Shown here piece by piece: positions 57,441 to 64,000 of a DNA stretch of 64,000 nucleotides. The DNA is taken from positions 1-64,000 of the forward strand of contig JAACJO010000048.1 of NCBI GenBank assembly GCA_013368445.1, read 5' to 3'. The translations under genes were made by a program, and so were the position numbers. The notes beneath the pieces were generated by a model that ran no database searches, was not told the origin of the DNA, and saw nothing but the letters and a program-made list of their open reading frames with translations. Within the stretch, counting starts at the first letter, position 1. Every line of letters starts with the position of its first letter. The stretch comes from Leucocoprinus leucothites. Lineage: Eukaryota; Basidiomycota; Agaricomycetes; Agaricales; Agaricaceae.

Positions 57441-59708
57441 CAATGTTCCCTTTCACCCCTCTAAATGCGTGATCTCCATCAATGTGCTGAACAAGTCCTA
57501 AGCTTCTACCTTCTCTATACCTCTTGGTTGCTGTTTGCAGTGATGGCACAATCGGTACATCTCCGAGCTCCCTACATATTATATAAGCTCATTATCTCTA
57601 TTTGAATCTACACAGACAAGACATCACTACTTGACATCTTTACAGGAAGTTTACCACCTTCCCTCCCTTGCCTACTCCTATCCTCTCTGTCAACTGCCAA
57701 CAAGCTGCCTAGCTGAAGCACCCAACACCATAATCGGACTGCCAGATGATTGAGGATGCCTACAACAATATGGTACAGCATAATACAAGGGAGGGGGGGG
57801 GCTTGTCTGTTGCATGGGGGACATGTGCTTCATGGTATCTCAGTAGGTTTCTCTCACTTTGATATCCATCAGCCACCATAAGCATGGTTAACAATCTGGA
57901 TCATCAGGTCATCCCCTACCCAGGCACTGCAGGAGTTAATTCCCCCAAAGAACCTCCTTCCCTCCTCTTTGCATGATTGATTGGCACCCTCACTCAGTGC
58001 TCTTCACTCTTTGCTCAACAATATGGGGGTGCACAATTAGCATCGCAGAGAAGATAGCCATGTACAAACCTGCATGCAAAGGACAAAATAGTCTCCTCAA
58101 GGCTACAGGTAAGTGGATTATCATGGAGAATTAACTGCTTGGTCTTCACCCATATGGGCTATTGACTGATGGGAGCACATGGACATCAGGTGTCCTATCA
58201 GAACATCTGACTCAGCCCCACTACCATCCGATTGGCCCAGCAATTCCTCAAAAACTTGAACACCATCTCATCCTGCCCTTTTTTCCCTTCAACACTCCCC
58301 CCTCTGCTGGATTAACCAACACCAACATCTGCTCAGAACAACACCTAGTGCCTGAGGTTTGTGATGAGCTGGATCATGGCAACAGAAGATTCAGCCCCAG
58401 GCAAGAGGGATACAGTGTTCCCTTCACCCACTGGCATTCCCCAAGCTTGCCGTGGTGTCATTGCTCCTGAAGCACGCTGTGGAGGTCCTGTGTCAGTAGC
58501 AGAGTCCATGAGGCTCACAGATGACCTCCCTTGAGTTGGTGTTGCTGTTGCCCCCTTTTTGATTCATGGGTTTGGGTGACTTGTCAGTTGCATAGTCCTT
58601 GAGGCTACTAGGCATCCATCAAGAATGGTGCCACTGGCAGCCCACTACCTGATTGCTGCCAGTTCGGAGATGATAGGCTGGCTTTGGTGGCTCCTTGGGA
58701 TTTGGCAGATTTTGTGTTGGGTACACCTCGAGTCCTGCTTTGCAGATTGTGTCTTTCCCTCACTCTCGCCTTTACTATGGTACATTGAGCCCCTTTTGTG
58801 ATGAGTATATGCTAATTCAATGTTGATATTCATGTAGGACATATTGGCATGTGGGACTCAAAGGTGCACATGCAGTGTTTACCCTGCCACTTTCAACTTT
58901 CCTAACTACTACTCTGAGTATCAATTATTCGGAGCTGGACACATTGCATGGAGCACTGCTAGTACTTGGCATGCATTAATTTCCACTCTGCAGTCATGTG
59001 GTACATCCAATTCCCCTCATCATGAGTGTCTGTACTAACTTGTTTCATCGAGGGTGGATCAATGTTTTGAGTAGGATACACTATTGCATGGTATTCTACA
59101 TGGTGCATAGTCCTTCACTCCTTGTTCAACAACTTATGGACATCCTGTCAGATGTCATGAACTCAGTGCCAGGGGATTTTCGACATTAAGCAGGTATGTT
59201 CTCTGACACTGTAAACTTTTATAGCTGACTTTACTATTCTATTCTATCCCAACCCACTCTTGAACCCTCTCACTATCTTTGCACTGTTTATAATGTCAAG
59301 ATGAGTAACATATTATTGACTGACCATACAAACACTAACTATTCTCACATTGTTTGTCTATAGGGCCATACCTATGTTAGAGTACTATAGCTAGGTTTTT
59401 ATTTTACTTCACTTCTTTCTTAACTTAGCATGTGTGTCAGTAGTTGGATCCCTACTGCCATTCATGTTAAGTCTTTGTAGATAGAGTTCATCATGTATTT
59501 TGCTATTTTGTATATTTTGATCCTTAGTCTGCTTTTTATTGCTTTTTGACTTGTACTTTGATCATTATGCCCTTGAGGGGTCCTGTTTTTTTGTCCAAAA
59601 GAGGTTCTAACCCTAACCTAAGTGTGACAATCAAGATCATGTGCATGATCATGTGATCTGATCTTGTCTTATCTGTTATCTTTTTTTATTTTTCCTTCCA
59701 ACCTCAAT
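57441..59708. other. Anonymous stretch with short ORFs
   Basis: The frames at 57880-58070 (MVNNLDHQVIPYPGTAGVNS..., one TGA) and 58162-58470 (MTDGSTWTSGVLSEHL...) read like degenerate exons but match no family I know. 58500-59700 has only weak small frames. Confidence 0.3.
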
Positions 59709-61448
59709 GCCACTACATTCAAAGCCATCCAGAGCTGCAAGCTCTACTTCTCTATCTTCTATCATACCTCATCCTTCATCAGAGGATATTCCACTGGCTA
59801 CAAGTGTTTCAACCATGCTATAACAGGCTTTTACTGCAAATAACAATATGGAATATGACTCTGACAATTCTGTAAGCTGAATTAACTTCCTAGAGTACTT
59901 CTTTGTATTTATAGCATAATCTTTATTTTGTTCTGTACAGCCTGTCTTAATGGGGGGACATTATTCCTCTGTAGCTGTGGTCAGGCTATCTGCAAAGACA
60001 AGTGCCTTACTGGTGTACCACAAACTACCTCTTCTCTTGGAGAGTTCACTTGTCCAAACTGCTGGTTACACTCAGAGAAAACTGTGAAAAAGCCATAAAA
60101 AGTATGTACTCAGTTGATCATACACTGCATATATTCCTATTAAGAATGCTTTAGCCATTTTCATTTCTATCCCAGACCTTTGAAGTCACTTCTTCTCTAT
60201 CTCACCAAGGAGATAATCCCTGCATGAGGACTAAATCAACATGTATTTTGGTCTTTAGACTAAAGGGGTTTGATAGGGATTCCTATATTGCTAGATTGGT
60301 ATTTGGTCATCTTAAAGGCTATTTTCCCCCTGATGATCCCTCACTTGGTCTCTCTATTGTTGAAATAGAGTTTGACTGGACAGATGGTGGTATTCAGTTC
60401 TGGAAGGAGGTTAAAGCTCTCCCAAAGAAATTACAGCTGTGAGTTTATAGAGTTTTACATAGATATAGTTTTAATCTTTGAACAGATACGACCACTTTAT
60501 TTGCTTTTTGTGTACTCATTCAACTCCAGATGATGGAGGTTTCTGGGTAGACCCAGATCCATCTCCAAGATCTGAGGATCCTATAAAAGTATGTTGGTTT
60601 CTATAATTTAATCCATTTAACTATTCATGATTTTATACTAGTTTCTTAAAGCTGCTTTTCCTGCTTCTGTCCAAAAGGAGATCTTAAAAGATGCTATGGC
60701 TACCTTCTTTATTATTGTTTGTGGTGGACCTTTTAAAGTCCATGAAACTTGGAACCAATTTTTCAAGTTTGTCAAAAAGTATGTACAACTACTATTCTTT
60801 GAAGGTTTACTGACATCTCTGGAGTATATTTTGGCTTACATTAGGCTTTATCAAAGAGGACTTCCATCCCTTCTCCTACCACTCATTCATGCTTGAGCTT
60901 ACCCAAGAGTTGTTTGTCCATCACAAGCCTGCTGTTTGGACTAACATTCTTGTTCTTCATCCAAATCTTGGAGCAGGAACTGAAGGACTTATCTTGATCC
61001 AAAAAGGCAAGAAGTATCCATTTATCCTCAGGTGGTCCCATAGATTTCTCCAACAAAATGGCCAAGTTCTTCATCCATCTTGCCCCAAGTGTCATATACT
61101 TTCTCCTTGGAAGGTAGTGACTACTCCACAAGAAAGGCCTTATAAGTGTCCAAGGGATAATGAGGAGAAGAATAATATAGCTGACTCAGACAGTATGTTT
61201 ACCAATTTCTTATGTTATTCAATTTCTCATTAACTCTAGATCAAATTGTTTTGACTTGCAAAAATCCTGATTGTGGTCATACCAAAGAGTTTTTACCAAT
61301 TCCTAATTCCTACATTATTACCAATAGTTCTAACAAGTCAAAAGGTCCTATTGTTAACATTATTGGATAGTGGATTGGACATTATCAAGATCAAAAAGGG
61401 AATGAAGTAGAAGGAGGCAAGTTTATATTAAAAAGGCCTCAGTTATAG
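59709..61448 (+). pseudogene. Cys-rich zinc-finger-like protein, degenerate
   Basis: Start MPLHSKPSRAASSTSLSS, Ser-rich, one TAA in frame. A Cys cluster follows, CLNGGTLFLCSCGQAICKDK-CL...FTCPNCW (about 59942-60070), RING/PHD-like spacing. Then VFRLKGFDRDSYIARLVFGH and WTDGGIQFWKEVKALPKKLQ (60224-60440); FLKAAFPASVQKEILKDAMA (60640) to VHETWNQFFKFVKK; FIKEDFHPFSYHSFMLELTQ (about 60855); LHPNLGAGTEGLILIQKGKK; a second Cys group HPSCPKCHILSPW...YKCPRD; and a third, CKNPDCGHTKEFLPIP, ending KFILKRPQL at 61446. Introns of about 50-70 bp separate these. Exon phases do not all join, so it is probably a pseudogene. A multi-zinc-finger nuclear protein is inference. Confidence 0.45.
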
Positions 61449-61496
61449 ACTAGATAAAGAAATAATCTAGTTATTTTGATTTCTCTCTCTTTATAA

Positions 61497-62715
61497 TTAA
61501 TCTAATTCTTCTCTTATTTTCCTCTCTGCCAACTGAGCCTGAACATCCTCAGCTATTTGTCTTGCTTCATTTGCTTCCTTCTCAGCTTTTTCCTTTTTGT
61601 CCCTTTCCCCTTGTATTTTCTTTGCTAGCTCAAGTGCATGTGCATGTTTTGCTAGGACTAAATTAGTCATAAGTGTTTGAAACTGAGAGATTAAATCTGA
61701 TGTATCTGTAGGTGCCTCTCTCCAAAGTCTTGCAGATGCAAAGCTCATGGCTGCTGATGATCCTGAAGCCTGCTGTGCAAGAACAAGCATATAAGTATCA
61801 GTTTCTAGAGCTAGCTGCTCAGCCTGAATAAACAATTTTGAGTTATATTGGTTACATATCCAGAGTAAACTTACTCTTGAAAGTAGAAGAGGCATTTGAT
61901 GATCAAATCTTGTATTTGCAGTACCTGACTCTGTGATTGGTTGTCTCAGAGCTGTATCTCTATTAATAACTATAAAGCCTCAGTCTTTACAACAAAAATC
62001 AAGAGGAAAGTCACATACTATAGGGAGCACTACCAATTTGAGCCCCTTGAACATCTCCATAGATCTCTGACTTTTCCTTAGTAGTAAGTTGTTTTCTGCT
62101 TCCTAGGAATACAGAGGAAGTAGGAGTGTTGGTTGAATGTTGCGTGGATAAAGGTGTGGTAGAGCTATTAGGTGACATTAACTCTCCACCAATAGATATC
62201 TATATAGTATAAGATAAATTCTGAAACTCAAAGTGGAAATTTCACAACCTACATTTTCATTTCCCTTACTATTCAGCCTTGTTGGAGTCTGAATATTACT
62301 TTCTTGCAATAAGATAGGATCTATTGGGATATCTGGACTAAAGCGAGGTGGGCAGAAGGCCAATAGAGGCTTGGTTTATTTCTCACTCAAAAACAGGTGT
62401 ATTCCTTGTTTCAGCTTGACCATGAGAGGAAAGTATGCCTTGAGATGAATTCATTGTTATAAATGGATCATCTGGATTATCATTCTATAAATATATTATT
62501 AATGACATTCATACAATTATAATCTCTAAAGCACATACTAGAGAGCTTGATGTGCATGGCTGGGACAATTTTGCTCTTCTACCACCATTAAAGCATCCAC
62601 ACTCTGCCTTAAGCCTATTACCAGGGCATATATGGCAATGTCTTTGCTTCTGAGACTTCTGAGAGTGGCTATTAGCAAGTTTTCCCCTATGTCTTGTGGA
62701 GTTGGTTATAGTTGA
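61497..62715 (-). CDS. Convergent minus-strand gene: Cys knuckle and C-terminal coiled coil
   Basis: Read on minus: RHRGKLANSHSQKSQKQRHC, then CHICPGNRLKAECGCFNGGR-RAKLSQPC (about 62640-62555), a compact Cys/His cluster. A middle exon at 62363-62178 (CPPRFSPDIPIDPILLQESN, then TRLNSKGNENVG) follows, with smaller exons near 62100-62010. The last exon runs from about 61830 to 61497: AEQLALETDTYMLVLAQQAS, FASARLWREAPTDTSDLISQ and a long charged coil AKKIQGERDKKEKAEKEANE ending KIREELD. It converges tail-to-tail on the Cys-rich gene to its left, with about 50 bp between stop codons. Function unknown; the Cys cluster suggests DNA or protein binding. Confidence 0.45.
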
Positions 62716-62866
62716 GTTTGTGAAGCTAAAGAGAGAAAGAAAAAAAAATTGAGTACAACATAAAAACTTCCTTTTTGAGAAATAAGGTTGAGTACTGTGA
62801 TCCTTTTCAATGATCTGAGAAATAGTAGAAATGTACTTTTTGTTTAAATAGTATAATAGAACAGTT

Positions 62867-63412
62867 TGTCATGATCTGCAATCGTGACCTCTCCAATTTG
62901 ATCTCTGACTATTTTTTCAATTTCCAATTCCTGTGATTTTTCATTATCTATCATTTCTATAAATATTTCACAGCCTGTCTCTGCTCATCATTCTATCCTC
63001 CTTTCATTTGCACTCATATTTGTTTCTGCCATTCCATTTATGTTTGTCATTCTCCATCACATTGCGTTTGTCATTATCTATTTACTTTTTGTTTATCTGT
63101 TTATTTGTTTATTATCATATTGTGAGTTTCATGATATTTACATGTTATTTGTCTGATTTTGTGTTATCTTAAATATGTCACTACTAGCTCATGTATTACC
63201 CATTCTGAATATCAACTAAGATTCCACTCTGAATTCTCTGTCTATTATTCCTTCAGTGTTGAATTCCAATTCACACTGCCTGTCATCTTCCTCATAGACC
63301 AAATCAGTCAATGTGATATTGGAAGGGTGCAGCACATATGCTGAAGCCAATGACCAATCCCTCCATAACTTTCACATGCTTAGTAAGCGCTGGTATTTTG
63401 CAAATCTTGACA
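62867..63412 (+). repeat. Family-B solo LTR, copy D
   Basis: 546 bp, starts TGTCATGATCTGCA, ends TGCAAATCTTGACA, target duplication CAGTT (62862-62866 and 63413-63417). Its internal 61-codon ORF is not a gene. Confidence 0.85.
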
Positions 63413-63587
63413 CAGTTCTAAAGATGCTTTGATAGTACTATAGTACTGTTTATTACTATACTGAGATAGTAATGCATTACTATTATAACATAGAACAGTA
63501 CAGTTGTACTAGATCATTCCTATCACATGACAATGACTAGCCTTATCTATCCATCTTAATCTTTCTCTATATCCCACCATGCCTCGA

Positions 63588-64000
63588 TATGTGCCTATAC
63601 AGCAAATACCTCCTCCAAATACCTGAATTTCTGTGCAGCCTGTTTCTTTACTTAGTCAACACACCAACCCTGCATTACTTTCTCTAGCAGCATCTGATGG
63701 AAGGATAATCTCTCCACAAAAAAAGCAGAGGATTCAGACTTCATTAAATACTATAGGGTCTTCTTTATCTCAGATTCACCCTACAAGAAAAAGAACCAAC
63801 AACAATTAATCTCCACCATCTTCAGAAGAGCTTACTACTCTTGTTCAACAGGATGCTACCTTCTCTGGTGGAGATAGTGGAATGCTGGATATTCCTGATT
63901 CTGTTATGGATAATATTCCTGTTGAAGTAGAGAATACAGCTGTTCTCTCTTCTCCAGACTACTACCAGCAGTTTGCTGAAGGAGTAACAACTCAAGCCAT
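63588..64000 (+). pseudogene. Ser/Thr-rich protein start, cut by the window edge
   Basis: ATG in a CCACC context (63588), MPRYVPIQQIPPPNT, then a low-complexity Ser/Gln/Thr region (SLAASDGRIISPQKKQRIQT, IHPTRKRTNNN) and an acidic part DSGMLDIPDSVMDNIPVEVE, open to the edge. Two in-frame stops (TGA 63624, TAA 63807) sit where Arg and Gln codons would differ by one C-to-T change. Same style as the first exon of the 59.7-kb gene, so possibly a related transposon-associated gene. Confidence 0.4.

Noticed and set aside
1..64000. CRISPR arrays, bacterial operons or phage genes
   Set aside because: Spliceosomal introns, LTR retroelements and fungal transposases show eukaryotic DNA; tandem repeats lack the repeat-spacer pattern.

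Overview
This window is a repeat-dominated stretch of a eukaryotic fungal genome, most likely a mushroom-forming basidiomycete (Agaricomycetes). The evidence is short GT-AG introns of about 50-60 bp, a KDZ-type transposase with its Cys cluster, a chromodomain Ty3/gypsy element, a hAT transposase, a Tc1/mariner element, an Spt5-like NGN/KOW gene and a fimbrin relic. The species cannot be named from this sequence. Almost no gene is intact. Most of the window is poor in CpG, and many frames are broken by TGA where family knowledge predicts CGA (Arg), which points to long-term decay of methylated CpG.

Layout. 1-3.4 kb: an open minus frame at the edge, an inverted pair of retroelement LTRs (family A), a solo LTR (family B) and palindrome-rich repeat sequence. 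3.4-15 kb: a degenerate multi-exon minus-strand gene (about 4.9-7.5 kb), a second minus-strand relic (about 10 kb) and three diverged plus-strand members of one unrecognised family, called IYD here after a shared Ile-Tyr-Asp. A fourth member lies at 22.4 kb. One member carries a row of near-identical 54-bp exons encoding SUMO-interaction-like motifs. Another is split by a young Tc1/mariner element. 15-21 kb: a CpG-richer anonymous segment, then a hAT transposase gene split by a family-B solo LTR. 21.4 kb: a 51-bp tandem repeat. 23-25 kb: a 0.3-kb inverted repeat. 25.4-29.7 kb: an Spt5-like gene. 30.6-32.2 kb: a candidate insertion. 32.5-36 kb: a KDZ transposase relic followed by a palindromic satellite.

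36.6-52.6 kb is a nested retrotransposon. An old gypsy element (E1) is interrupted by LTR remnants and, exactly inside its reverse-transcriptase frame, by a complete chromodomain gypsy element (39489-48295; 697-bp LTRs; CCTGG target duplication). The inner element has gag, pol in the -1 frame and an extra downstream ORF with two zinc knuckles. E1's 3' LTR contains a 665-bp terminal-inverted-repeat element.

52.8-64 kb: a minisatellite, a degenerate minus-strand gene, a fimbrin fragment, a convergent pair of Cys-containing genes and another family-B solo LTR. The most useful biology here is (1) the IYD family with its SIM-like exon array, (2) the all-TGA, CpG-transition decay pattern, and (3) the accessory ORF and overlapping frame of the inner retroelement.
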